Positions 38,801 through 46,754 of a stretch of DNA of 64,000 bases are shown here, piece by piece. The notes beneath the pieces are model-generated. The model searched no databases. It was not told where the DNA came from and was given only the letters and a program-made list of their open reading frames with translations. Numbering within the stretch: the first letter of the stretch is position 1; each line of letters opens with the position of its first letter. The position numbers and the translations under genes were made by a program. The stretch spans positions 1 to 64,000 of the forward strand of contig NZ_WKEQ01000022.1 of the NCBI RefSeq assembly GCF_021605415.1. Direction: 5' to 3'. This DNA comes from Pseudomonas syringae. Its GTDB lineage: Bacteria; Pseudomonadota; Gammaproteobacteria; Pseudomonadales; Pseudomonadaceae.

Positions 38801-39302
38801 GCGCACCGCGAACAGTGAATTCGCCGTGCTCATACACGGTGTCGACGTAGCGATAGCCGCTGGCTTCAAGGCGCGAGCGCATCAGTTCGACATCAAGCTT
38901 CTGGCCGACGTCCAGCACCAGGCTGCTGCCGAGCAGGAACTTGGTCGGTGCCAGGCGATGCAGGGCAGTGGTGATTGGCACCACCAGCACGCCGTGTTCC
39001 AGCTCCGGCAGTCTATAAAGGCTGGCGATGCGCTGGGAAATGATGTCTTGGTGCGGCGAGAAAAGATCGTAGGGCAGGGTTTCCCAGTCCGGGAAATGCA
39101 GAACCGGCAAATCCGGGGCGAAGAAACCCAGCTCCTGCTCCAGGCGCTCGGCACTTTGGCTGTCGGCGGTTAAAAGCAGGGTGAAGCGCTTGGCAGCGCT
39201 GGCAGCCTCGGCAATTACCAGGCTAAGGGCGGCACCGGGCAGATTGCCCCAATGCTGTTTACCTGCTGCGGCAGGGAGTTTTGGTAGACGCAGAACGGAC
39301 AC
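35853..39302 (-). CDS. mfd: Transcription-repair coupling factor Mfd
   Basis: 1149 residues from a GTG start at 39302. Mfd pushes stalled RNA polymerase off damaged DNA and recruits UvrA. In order: a UvrB-like N-terminus (DWETLPYDLFSPH), the RNA-polymerase interaction domain (HIDHGVGRYLGL near 560), the RecG-like translocase with GDVGFGKTEVAMRAAF near 640, DEEHRFGV, TATPIPRT, the TRG motif region, and the TRCF C-terminal domain. An ATG 62 codons upstream would add an arginine-rich tail not seen in the family, so SVLRLPKLP after GTG is taken as the beginning. Confidence 0.95.
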   Translation of the reverse strand: MSVLRLPKLPAAAGKQHWGNLPGAALSLVIAEAASAAKRFTLLLTADSQSAERLEQELGFFAPDLPVLHFPDWETLPYDLFSPHQDIISQRIASLYRLPELEHGVLVVPITTALHRLAPTKFLLGSSLVLDVGQKLDVELMRSRLEASGYRYVDTVYEHGEFTVRGALIDLFPMGSKLPYRIDLFDDEIETLRTFDPENQRSIDKVDSVKLLPAREFPLQKDAVTRFKARFRERFDVDFRRCPIFQDLSSGITPAGIEYYLPLFFDETSTLFDYLPQDTQVFSLPGIEQAAENFWNDVRNRYEERRVDPSRPLLPPDELFLPVEDCFARLKSWPRVVASQQDVESGVGRERFPARTLPDLAIEAKATQPLAALAAFLDEFPGRVLFTAESAGRREVLLDLLERLKLRPKTVDSWPDFVTGKDRLAITIAPLDEGLILDDPALALVAESPLFGQRVMQRRRREKRSDVANDAVIKNLTELREGAPVVHIDHGVGRYLGLTILEIDNQAAEFLTLEYAENAKLYVPVANLHLIARYTGSDDALAPLHRLGSEVWQKAKRKAAEQVRDVAAELLDIYARRAAREGYAFADPKADYATFSAGFPFEETPDQQSTIEAVREDMLAPKPMDRLVCGDVGFGKTEVAMRAAFIAVHGGRQVAILVPTTLLAQQHYNSFRDRFADWPVSVEVMSRFKSAKEVNAAIADLAEGKIDIVIGTHKLLSDDVKIKNLGLVIIDEEHRFGVRQKEQLKALRSEVDILTLTATPIPRTLNMAVSGMRDLSIIATPPARRLSVRTFVMEQNKSTVKEALLRELLRGGQVYYLHNDVKTIEKCAADLAELVPEARIAIGHGQMRERELEQVMSDFYHKRFNVLIASTIIETGIDVPSANTIIIERADKFGLAQLHQLRGRVGRSHHQAYAYLLTPPRQQITSDAEKRLEAIANTQDLGAGFVLATNDLEIRGAGELLGDGQSGQIQAVGFTLYMEMLERAVKSIRKGEQPNLDQPLGGGPEVNLRVPALIPEDYLPDVHARLILYKRIASAADEEGLKDLQVEMIDRFGLLPEPTKNLMRITALKLQAELLGIKKVDGGPQGGRIEFAAQTPVDPLTLIKLIQGQPKRYKFEGATMFKFMVPMERAEERFNTVEALFERLIPKTA

Positions 39303-39602
39303 GGAAGGTTGAGCTCCAGCGTTGCGACAAAGTCGGTAATTGTAGCGGCGTCCGGTATCGGCTGTCAGTTGCAGACTGCGTCTATCTTCGTGGTTTTGGT
39401 GAAATGTAGTGGTAAAGACAAAATCAGGTTGTTTTTGAGCGGTTATGTAGTGCCGAAACGGGGTGCTGTTACGGAGGGTTACAGACATCGTCTAACAGTC
39501 GTCGGAAAATTGACTGCGCTGGAAGCCCCGGTTTTACTGGCCTGGAAAGCAGCGCAATTTTTTTGAATGCCAATTTGTTACCGATTGCGCGACAGGCGCG
39601 CA
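39303..39602. other. Divergent mfd-gap intergenic region
   Basis: No gene is seen. Start-less open frames exist in both directions but have no ribosome binding site. A second possible promoter for gap is TTGACT-N17-TTTACT at 39510-39538. Confidence 0.4.
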
Positions 39603-39631
39603 TTGCTACAAGAGGTTCCGGGCGGCATAAT
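39603..39631 (+). promoter_or_regulatory. Possible promoter of gap
   Basis: TTGCTA, 17 bases, CATAAT, ending 24 bases before the gap ATG. The -10 matches five of six consensus positions, the -35 four of six. Confidence 0.45.
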
Positions 39632-39655
39632 GTAGCCCCTTTTTTCTGCCCCTAC

Positions 39656-41119
39656 ATGTGGAAGGTTACCGTGACTCAGAAGCCCGACCAGTGTCTTGGT
39701 GAATGGATCGACCGTGAAGCTCTCGCAGAAGCGATGATCCCTCTCATCGGTCAGCTCTACCGCAATAACAACGTGGTGAGCTCGATCTATGGCCGCAGTC
39801 TGATCAACCAGTCTGTCATCGCGATTCTCAAGGCTCACCGCTTTGCTCGCCACCGCTCCACCGACGACAGCGAACTCTCCGTCCACGAAACTTTCCCTCT
39901 TCTTAAAGCCATGAGCGAGCTCAAGCTCGGCGCGGCTTCGGTGGATCTGGGCAAGTTGGCGTTCAAATTCCGTAACGAAGCCAACGGCCGCACCGCCGAG
40001 CAGTTCGTGCGTGAAGAAATGGCCGAAGTGCTGGGTCAGCAAAACGCTTCCGCACGTAAAGGCACCGACGTCGTCCTGTATGGCTTCGGTCGCATCGGCC
40101 GCCTGCTGGCGCGCATCCTGATCGAAAAAACCGGTGGCGGCGATGGCTTGCGTCTGCGTGCCATCGTGGTCCGTAAAGGCGCCGAAAACGACCTGACCAA
40201 ACGTGCCAGCCTGCTGCGTCGGGATTCGGTACACGGTTCGTTCAACGGCACCATCACCATCGACGAAGAAAACAACACGATCACTGCCAACGGCAATCTG
40301 ATCCAGGTGATCTACGCGAAAAACCCGACCGAAGTCGACTACACCCAGTACGGCATCAAAGATGCGCTGCTGGTGGACAACACCGGTGTATGGCGTGACG
40401 CCGATGGCCTGGGTCAACACCTGGCATGCCCGGGTATCGATCGCGTCGTTCTGACCGCGCCTGGCAAGGGCAAGCTGAAGAACATCGTTCACGGCATCAA
40501 CCACAGTGAAATCACCGCTGACGACAAGATCGTGTCCGCCGCTTCCTGCACCACCAACGCCATCGTGCCGGTGCTGAAAGCTGTGAATGACAAGTTCGGC
40601 ATCATCAACGGTCACGTCGAAACCGTTCACTCGTACACCAACGACCAGAACCTGATCGATAACTTCCACAAGGGCGATCGCCGTGGCCGTAGCGCCGCGC
40701 TGAACATGGTGATCACCGAGACCGGTGCTGCCACCGCTGCTGCCAAGGCTCTGCCTGAACTGGCCGGCAAGCTGACCGGTAACGCGATCCGCGTTCCGAC
40801 GCCGAACGTGTCGATGGCCATTCTCAACCTGAACCTTGAGAAGGCCGCGACCCGTGAAGAGATGAATGAGTACCTGCGCTATATGGCGCTGCACTCCGAT
40901 CTGCACAAGCAAATCGACTTCGTCAATTCCCAGGAAGTGGTGTCCACCGACTTTGTTGGCTCGCGCCACGCCGGTGTTGTCGACGCTGAAGCGACCATCA
41001 CCCAGGATAACCGCGTTGTGCTGTACGTCTGGTACGACAACGAGTTCGGTTACAGCTGCCAGGTGGTTCGCGTGATGGAAGACATGGCCGGTGTAAACCC
41101 GCCCGCATTCCCGCGCTAA
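39656..41119 (+). CDS. gap: Glyceraldehyde-3-phosphate dehydrogenase, long form
   Basis: 487 residues, about 150 more than ordinary GAPDH. The first 135 residues form a helical extension beginning MWKVTVTQKPDQCLGEWID, and the GAPDH fold starts at DVVLYGFGRIGRLLARIL. The catalytic cysteine is in SAASCTTNAIVP near 297 and the partner histidine further on in the substrate domain. This matches the long GAPDH conserved beside mfd in Pseudomonas. Whether it works in glycolysis or gluconeogenesis cannot be read here. A GTG at 39671 with AAGG upstream is an alternative start. A terminator follows. Confidence 0.92.
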   Translation: MWKVTVTQKPDQCLGEWIDREALAEAMIPLIGQLYRNNNVVSSIYGRSLINQSVIAILKAHRFARHRSTDDSELSVHETFPLLKAMSELKLGAASVDLGKLAFKFRNEANGRTAEQFVREEMAEVLGQQNASARKGTDVVLYGFGRIGRLLARILIEKTGGGDGLRLRAIVVRKGAENDLTKRASLLRRDSVHGSFNGTITIDEENNTITANGNLIQVIYAKNPTEVDYTQYGIKDALLVDNTGVWRDADGLGQHLACPGIDRVVLTAPGKGKLKNIVHGINHSEITADDKIVSAASCTTNAIVPVLKAVNDKFGIINGHVETVHSYTNDQNLIDNFHKGDRRGRSAALNMVITETGAATAAAKALPELAGKLTGNAIRVPTPNVSMAILNLNLEKAATREEMNEYLRYMALHSDLHKQIDFVNSQEVVSTDFVGSRHAGVVDAEATITQDNRVVLYVWYDNEFGYSCQVVRVMEDMAGVNPPAFPR

Positions 41120-41137
41120 GCCTTAGCTGCACATGAA

Positions 41138-41168
41138 AACGCCCCGACTTTGGTCGGGGCGTTTTTGT
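41138..41168 (+). terminator. Terminator of gap
   Basis: ACGCCCCGAC-TTTG-GTCGGGGCGT followed by TTTTGTTT; a perfect 10-bp stem. Confidence 0.92.
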
Positions 41169-41206
41169 TTGTGCGCCTTTTGGATATTTATCGCCAGTGC
41201 TGGGCT

Positions 41207-41273
41207 CTTCGCGAGCATGCTCTGCTCCTACAGTTGATCACGCTCCGTGTAGGATCAGAGCTCGCTCGCGAAG
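41207..41273. repeat. Inverted REP-like doublet
   Basis: CTTCGCGAG ... GCTCCTACA and TGTAGGA ... CTCGCTCGCGAAG face each other around a 15-base spacer. The same element occurs at 50014-50083. It lies between convergent gap and the MHS transporter gene. Confidence 0.78.
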
Positions 41274-41281
41274 GCGTCCCG

Positions 41282-42580
41282 TCAGGCACTACCGGGAACT
41301 GCATTTTGCGCAGTCCTCAACTCATGCCTGTTCCCGCGAAACAGCACCAGCGTCGCAACCAACCCTAACACCGCCGCGCCGCTCAGCCAGATCCCCGGCG
41401 CAGCCTTGTTATCCAGCATATGAATCAAATAAGTACACGCCGCCGGCGTGAACCCGCCGAACGTGGCAGTCGCCAGGCTGTAGGCCAGCGAGAAACCGGT
41501 CGTACGAACTTCCACTGGCATGATTTCAGTGAGCGCTACCACCATCGCTCCGTTGTACGAGCCATACAGAAACGAGAGCCACAACTCGACCGCTAGCAAA
41601 TGGCTGAAACTTGGGTTCGCCACCAGCCATGACAACGCCGGATACGCCGTGAGAATCGCCAGAATCGTCGCCGCCAGCAGCAGCGGTTTTCGGCCGATCT
41701 TGTCGGACACCGCGCCCATCACCGGCAACCAGAAGAAGTTCGACAGGCCGATGCACACCGTCACCAGCAACGCATCAAGATCCGACAGGTGCAATTCGCT
41801 TTTGCCAAACGTCGGGGTGTACGCGGTGATCAGATAGAACGACACCGTGGTCATTACCACCAAGGCCATGCCGGCGATGACAATGCCGAAATTCTGACCG
41901 ATTGAGCGGACGATTTCCCGCAGGGTAGGGCGATGTTTCCTTGCCTGGAATTCCGGGGTTTCCTCCAGCGAGCGCCGAATGACGAAAATCACCGGCACGA
42001 TCATGCAGCCGATCAAAAACGGCACGCGCCAGCCCCAATCGCCCATCTGTTCGGGGCTCAGCCAATGATTCAGTCCGACCCCGAGCAACCCGGCGAACAC
42101 CACGGCGGCCTGTTGACTGGCGGACTGCCAACTGACGAAAAAGCCCTTGCGCCCGGGCGTGGAAATCTCTGCGAGGTAGACCGAGACACCGCCCAGTTCC
42201 ACGCCGGCGGAAAACCCCTGGAGCAAACGCCCGAGCAACACCAGTAATGGCGCAGCGACACCCAGCGTCGCGTAACCCGGCACGCAGGCAATCAGCACCG
42301 TACCGGCGGCCATCATCAATAGGGTGATGATCAGCCCTCGGCGGCGACCATGACGGTCTATATACGCGCCAAGGAAAACTGCCCCAAGCGGTCGCATCAG
42401 AAAACCCGCGCCGAACGTCGCCAGCGAAAGCATCAGAGACGCGAAGGCGCTGTCGGTCGGGAAGAATGTTTTGGCAATGGCCGTGGCGTAGAAGCCGTAG
42501 ACCATGAAGTCGAACATTTCGAGGAAATTGCCGCTGACAACGCGAAAGATCGCTTTGCCTTTACCGGTCGTGGAGGACAT
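41282..42580 (-). CDS. MFS transporter, metabolite:H+ symporter family
   Basis: 432 residues with twelve membrane helices. The pattern NFLEMFDFMVYGFYA at the start, GAVFLGAYIDRHGRRRGL between helices 2 and 3, and GRLLQGFSAGVELGGVSVYLAE in helices 4-5 are those of the MHS subfamily (KgtP, ProP, CitA). The closest remembered relatives take up citrate or tricarballylate with protons, but the substrate cannot be fixed from sequence. The ribosome binding site is weak. It is divergent from apbE and stands at a place where P. aeruginosa has an amino-acid permease and the nqr operon. Confidence 0.85.
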   Translation of the reverse strand: MSSTTGKGKAIFRVVSGNFLEMFDFMVYGFYATAIAKTFFPTDSAFASLMLSLATFGAGFLMRPLGAVFLGAYIDRHGRRRGLIITLLMMAAGTVLIACVPGYATLGVAAPLLVLLGRLLQGFSAGVELGGVSVYLAEISTPGRKGFFVSWQSASQQAAVVFAGLLGVGLNHWLSPEQMGDWGWRVPFLIGCMIVPVIFVIRRSLEETPEFQARKHRPTLREIVRSIGQNFGIVIAGMALVVMTTVSFYLITAYTPTFGKSELHLSDLDALLVTVCIGLSNFFWLPVMGAVSDKIGRKPLLLAATILAILTAYPALSWLVANPSFSHLLAVELWLSFLYGSYNGAMVVALTEIMPVEVRTTGFSLAYSLATATFGGFTPAACTYLIHMLDNKAAPGIWLSGAAVLGLVATLVLFRGNRHELRTAQNAVPGSA

Positions 42581-42688
42581 TTGCAGTTACTCACTCTTAA
42601 ATCTTGTAAGAAAGCGTTGCGCTCAAGTGTGAGCGGCCCGGCGCTGTAGCCCATAATGGCCGGCGTGGTTTTGCGGGGAGATGAAGAT

Positions 42689-43717
42689 TTGTTCACTGGA
42701 CGATGCTGGGGTGTTTCGGTCTTGGTTGCCATATTGGCCGGTTGTGGCCAGGGCGATTCCATGGAGAGCTTTAGCGGCCCGACCATGGGCAGCACGTATT
42801 CAATTAAATACGTGCGGCACGCAGGTTTGGCCGAACCGGTGAAAGTTCGCGGCGAAGTGGAACGCATCCTCGCCGAAGTTGACCAGCAGATGTCGACTTA
42901 TCGAAGCGATTCCGATATCGCTCGCTTCAATGCCTTGGCCGCCAATCAGTGTCAGAAAGTGCCTGCAGCAGTCCTCGAATTGATCAGCTTCGGCGAAAAG
43001 CTCTCCGTGCAAAGCGAAGGTGCCTACGACCTGACCGTCGAGCCGTTGCTCAACCTGTGGGGTTTCGGCCCGCAGAGCCGGGTCAGTGAAGTGCCAGGCG
43101 ACAGTGCGCTCGCCGAGGTTCGCCATCGGGTCGGCTACAGGCATCTGCGCATCGACGGTGAACGACTCTGCAAAGATGCGCCGGTCGCCGTGGATTTCAG
43201 CAGCATCGCCGCCGGTTACGCGGTTGATTTGATTGCCGCGCGGCTCGACGCGTTGGGCATCCACGACTACCTCGCCGAGGCGACTGGCGAGCTCAAGGCT
43301 TCCGGGAAGAAACTCGACGGTTCGCCGTGGCGAATTGCTCTCGAAGAACCGCGCGACGATCTGCAAGTGGCGGAGCGGATCATCAACATCGATGGCCTGG
43401 GCGTTTCGACTTCCGGCGATTACCGAAATTATTTTCAGCAGGGCGGTCGGCGTTTTTCCCACGCCTTCGATGCTCGCCTCGGCGCCCCCGTCCTACACAA
43501 CCTGGCGTCGGTCACGGTCATTCATCCTTCAGCGCTCATGGCCGATGGACTATCGACGCTGTTGCTGATTCTCGGTCCTGAAAGCGCGTGGGACTATGCC
43601 GAAAAACATGACATTGGTGCATTCTTTGTCATTCGTGCCGATACAGGTTTTGTGACCCGCACGACACCGGCTTTCGAGCGCCTCGCTGGCGGCGAATCGG
43701 CGGAAAAAAACCATTGA
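42689..43717 (+). CDS. apbE: FAD:protein FMN transferase (ApbE lipoprotein)
   Basis: ApbE attaches FMN covalently to threonines of NqrB, NqrC and similar flavoproteins on the periplasmic side. Hallmarks are GPTMGSTYSIKY, the DLTVEPLLNLWGFG segment, VDFSSIAAGYAVDLI and the C-terminal HAFDARLG / ASVTVIHPSALMADGLST metal-FAD site. A lipobox ILAGC puts it on the membrane. The start is uncertain: an ATG at 42656 gives an acidic leader (GDEDL) and no ribosome binding site, whereas a TTG at 42689 follows GGGGAG by 7 bases and gives a normal lipoprotein signal, so I prefer the latter. No nqr or rnf genes are adjacent. Confidence 0.88.
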   Translation: MFTGRCWGVSVLVAILAGCGQGDSMESFSGPTMGSTYSIKYVRHAGLAEPVKVRGEVERILAEVDQQMSTYRSDSDIARFNALAANQCQKVPAAVLELISFGEKLSVQSEGAYDLTVEPLLNLWGFGPQSRVSEVPGDSALAEVRHRVGYRHLRIDGERLCKDAPVAVDFSSIAAGYAVDLIAARLDALGIHDYLAEATGELKASGKKLDGSPWRIALEEPRDDLQVAERIINIDGLGVSTSGDYRNYFQQGGRRFSHAFDARLGAPVLHNLASVTVIHPSALMADGLSTLLLILGPESAWDYAEKHDIGAFFVIRADTGFVTRTTPAFERLAGGESAEKNH

Positions 43718-43904
43718 AAACTGGCGTTGTCGTGCAGGCAAAAGTAGCCTGTGACGCGACCAAGGGTTAATGTGCGCGGCGTTGACGCTTCTATAGACTG
43801 TGTCCGGGTTCTGCATTGGCCCCAAAATTGTTCCTTCGCGCCGCCGTTCGGCGTGATTTAGCCGCCGGTGCTGCTGGCATCGCGGCCTGTTCTGAGGAGT
43901 ACGC

Positions 43905-45299
43905 ATGGCTGTCTACAACTACGACGTGGTGGTACTGGGTTCCGGCCCGGCGGGAGAAGGCGCGGCAATGAACGCCGCCAAAGCGGGGCGCAAGGTGGCG
44001 ATGGTCGACAGCCGTCGTCAGGTCGGCGGTAACTGCACCCACTTGGGCACCATCCCGTCCAAGGCACTGCGTCACTCGGTGCGGCAGATCATGCAGTTCA
44101 ACACCAACCCGATGTTTCGCGCCATTGGCGAGCCGCGCTGGTTCTCCTTCCCGGACGTGTTGAAAAGCGCCGAGAAAGTGATCTCCAAGCAAGTGGCGTC
44201 GCGCACCGGCTACTACGCCCGTAACCGTGTCGACGTGTTCTTCGGCACCGGCAGCTTCGCCGACGAGCAAACCATCGAAGTGGTCTGCGCCAATGGCGTA
44301 GTCGAAAAACTCGTCGCCAAGCACATCATCATTGCCACTGGTTCGCGCCCTTATCGCCCGGCGGATATCGATTTTCACCACCCGCGTATCTACGATAGCG
44401 ACACCATCCTCAGTCTCGGCCACACCCCGCGTAAACTGATTGTTTATGGCGCCGGCGTAATCGGTTGCGAATATGCATCGATCTTCAGCGGTCTGGGTGT
44501 ACTGGTCGAACTGGTGGATAACCGGGGTCAACTGCTGAGCTTCCTGGACTCGGAAATCTCTCAGGCGTTGAGCTACCACTTCAGCAACAACAACATCACC
44601 GTGCGCCACAACGAAGATTACGATCGCGTTGAAGGCGTGGACAACGGCGTGGTTCTGCACCTCAAGTCCGGCAAGAAGATCAAGGCCGACGCCTTGCTCT
44701 GGTGCAACGGCCGTACCGGTAACACCGATCAGTTGGGTCTGGAAAACATTGGCGTGAAGGTCAACAGTCGTGGCCAGATCGAAGTCGACGAGGCTTATCA
44801 CACCTGTGTGCCGAACATCTACGGTGCCGGCGACGTGATCGGCTGGCCAAGTCTGGCGAGCGCAGCTCACGACCAGGGCCGTTCGGCCGCTGGCAGCATC
44901 GTTGATAACGGCAGCTGGCGCTTTGTGAATGACGTGCCGACCGGCATCTACACCATTCCGGAGATCAGCTCGATCGGCAAGAACGAGCAGGAGTTGACCC
45001 AGGCCAAGGTGCCATACGAAGTGGGCAAGGCCTTCTTCAAGAGCATGGCACGGGCGCAGATTGCCGGCGAGCCGCAAGGCATGCTGAAAATCCTGTTTCA
45101 CCGTGAAACCCTGGAAGTATTGGGCGTTCACTGCTTCGGTTATCAGGCGTCGGAAATCGTCCACATCGGTCAGGCGATCATGAGCCAGCCGGGCGAGCTG
45201 AACACGCTGAAGTACTTCGTCAACACGACCTTCAACTACCCAACCATGGCCGAAGCCTATCGGGTAGCGGCATACGATGGCCTCAACCGGCTTTTTTGA
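43905..45299 (+). CDS. sthA: Soluble pyridine nucleotide transhydrogenase
   Basis: 464 residues. SthA transfers hydride between NADPH and NAD+ in the cytoplasm and rebalances the two pools. It is an FAD enzyme of the disulfide reductase fold (GSGPAGEGAAMNAAKAG at the N-terminus, second Rossmann VYGAGVIGCEYASIF near 185), but the redox pair is absent: GGNCTHLGTIPSK has threonine where the second cysteine would be, the signature of Sth. GAGGAG precedes the ATG. Confidence 0.96.
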   Translation: MAVYNYDVVVLGSGPAGEGAAMNAAKAGRKVAMVDSRRQVGGNCTHLGTIPSKALRHSVRQIMQFNTNPMFRAIGEPRWFSFPDVLKSAEKVISKQVASRTGYYARNRVDVFFGTGSFADEQTIEVVCANGVVEKLVAKHIIIATGSRPYRPADIDFHHPRIYDSDTILSLGHTPRKLIVYGAGVIGCEYASIFSGLGVLVELVDNRGQLLSFLDSEISQALSYHFSNNNITVRHNEDYDRVEGVDNGVVLHLKSGKKIKADALLWCNGRTGNTDQLGLENIGVKVNSRGQIEVDEAYHTCVPNIYGAGDVIGWPSLASAAHDQGRSAAGSIVDNGSWRFVNDVPTGIYTIPEISSIGKNEQELTQAKVPYEVGKAFFKSMARAQIAGEPQGMLKILFHRETLEVLGVHCFGYQASEIVHIGQAIMSQPGELNTLKYFVNTTFNYPTMAEAYRVAAYDGLNRLF

Positions 45300-45341
45300 C
45301 GGGCTCCGGCCGGTGGCCTGAGCCGGCCGGGGAGACCGATT

Positions 45342-46064
45342 TCAGCAATTCTCGAGGGTGGCAGTGGCCAAACCGGGAAAGTCTGTAATCAGGCTGTCAA
45401 CGCCGAAGTCGGCGAGTCTGCGCATCAGCGCAGGCTCGTTGACCGTCCACACCGACACATGCAGCCCCTGACGCTGCGCCTTCTGCAGGCGCTCCGGCGT
45501 ACACAGTGTCCAGTTCAGCGCGAGAATGTCACAGCCATAGCTTTGCGCGACTTTCAAAGGGTCGAGCCAGGCGTATTCGGCGACCAGTCCGCGTGAAACA
45601 TCCGGTACCAGATCCAGCGCCGCTTTCAGCACTTCCCGTGAGCTTGAGGTGATCGACACTTTGTCGAGCACGTTATGCCTGACTGCCATTTCACGAATCG
45701 CCAGCACCGTGGTTGCGGCGCGAGTGCGTGAAGCGCTTTTGACTTCCAGTTGCCAGTGCTCGAAATCGCATGTCTCGAACAATTCTTCCAGCGTCGGAAT
45801 CGGGCACGGCTTGATCCAGCCGGGGCCGCCCTTGCGAGCGTCATAGGTAACCAATTCGGCGGCCGTGTGCTCGACGACTTTGCCGCGCCGGTCGGTGGTG
45901 CGCTTGAGGGTCGGGTCGTGAATGACCATCAGCTCACCGTCCTTGGACAGGTGCAGATCGAGCTCGCAACGGCGCACGCCGTGCTTGAGACACTCCTGAA
46001 AGCTGCTCAGGGTGTTTTCCGGTGCTTCGCCCTTGGCGCCGCGGTGGCCGTAGATGAGGGTCAC
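45342..46064 (-). CDS. glpQ: Glycerophosphodiester phosphodiesterase
   Basis: 240 residues, a single GDPD domain without signal peptide, so a cytoplasmic UgpQ-like type rather than periplasmic GlpQ. Catalytic histidines are in YGHRGAKGEAPENTLSSF (with metal-binding glutamate) and MVIHDPTLKRTT near 50; CELDLHLSKDG holds the metal-binding E-x-D. It hydrolyses glycerophosphodiesters to glycerol 3-phosphate and an alcohol. The start is GTG with AAGGAAG upstream. It follows the PilZ gene by 14 bases in one operon. Symbol by family. Confidence 0.9.
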   Translation of the reverse strand: MTLIYGHRGAKGEAPENTLSSFQECLKHGVRRCELDLHLSKDGELMVIHDPTLKRTTDRRGKVVEHTAAELVTYDARKGGPGWIKPCPIPTLEELFETCDFEHWQLEVKSASRTRAATTVLAIREMAVRHNVLDKVSITSSSREVLKAALDLVPDVSRGLVAEYAWLDPLKVAQSYGCDILALNWTLCTPERLQKAQRQGLHVSVWTVNEPALMRRLADFGVDSLITDFPGLATATLENC

Positions 46065-46078
46065 GGTTCTTCCTTAAA

Positions 46079-46660
46079 TTAAATGCCTGATTCGTTCTGT
46101 TCGCGGGCCAGACGTCGTTCCTGGGCCTGCTTTTGCAAAATATAGCGAGCGAGCAACTGGCGCTGGGCATCGGTCGGGTGTTCGAACTCGGTGCCGATGT
46201 CATAGCCGTCGCCCTTCGGATCGCAATGGGTGACGCGGGCGCGCAGCAACAGGCCGAGCGCCTGGGGCATCAGCACTAGCTTGACCGACAGGTGCGCGCC
46301 GGTTGCGATCGGGGTCGGATACTGAAAGTCGATGCCACCTTCGGAGATGATCACCGGTTGCGGCTCGCCGATATGGCCGAGCACGGTCAGGGCAACGACT
46401 TGGCCAAGCAGGTCGATGCGCTTGTTCTGGGATTTCAGAAACGCAGCGATGGCCCGGTCGCGCTCGCTGATCTGGCGCAGCAGGTGCTGGGACTCGAATT
46501 CGCTCAGGTGCAGTTCGCTGAGCAGGTTGAACAGCGGGGAAGCATCCTGCAACACTTCCTGGCCTGCGGCTTCGGGAGCAGACAGGGGCCGAATTTCCAG
46601 TGCGATCATGTCCTCGATACGGTAGTATTCGCGGCGATCTTCTTCATCTAATGTCGACAT
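46079..46660 (-). CDS. PilZ domain protein
   Basis: 193 residues. An N-terminal segment DRREYYRIEDMIALEI resembles the RxxxR half of the c-di-GMP site, a helical middle (residues 45-90) follows, and the PilZ barrel near 100-190 contains VIISEGGIDF in place of the canonical [D/N]-x-S-x-x-G motif: S and G are kept, D/N is replaced by isoleucine. Binding of c-di-GMP is therefore plausible but not certain. It is co-transcribed with the phosphodiesterase gene and divergent from lolC. Confidence 0.82.
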   Translation of the reverse strand: MSTLDEEDRREYYRIEDMIALEIRPLSAPEAAGQEVLQDASPLFNLLSELHLSEFESQHLLRQISERDRAIAAFLKSQNKRIDLLGQVVALTVLGHIGEPQPVIISEGGIDFQYPTPIATGAHLSVKLVLMPQALGLLLRARVTHCDPKGDGYDIGTEFEHPTDAQRQLLARYILQKQAQERRLAREQNESGI

Positions 46661-46754
46661 GGCGAACCCATGGTAGCGGCGGTGGTCTGAGTGTAAAGCT
46701 GGTTATCGACCCCCGCCACAAGGACGTTCCTTTTCCCTCCGAACAAGCCCCGAC

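Noticed and set aside
43791..45164. 457-codon open frame antisense to sthA
   Set aside because: sthA has an intact FAD enzyme sequence on the plus strand.
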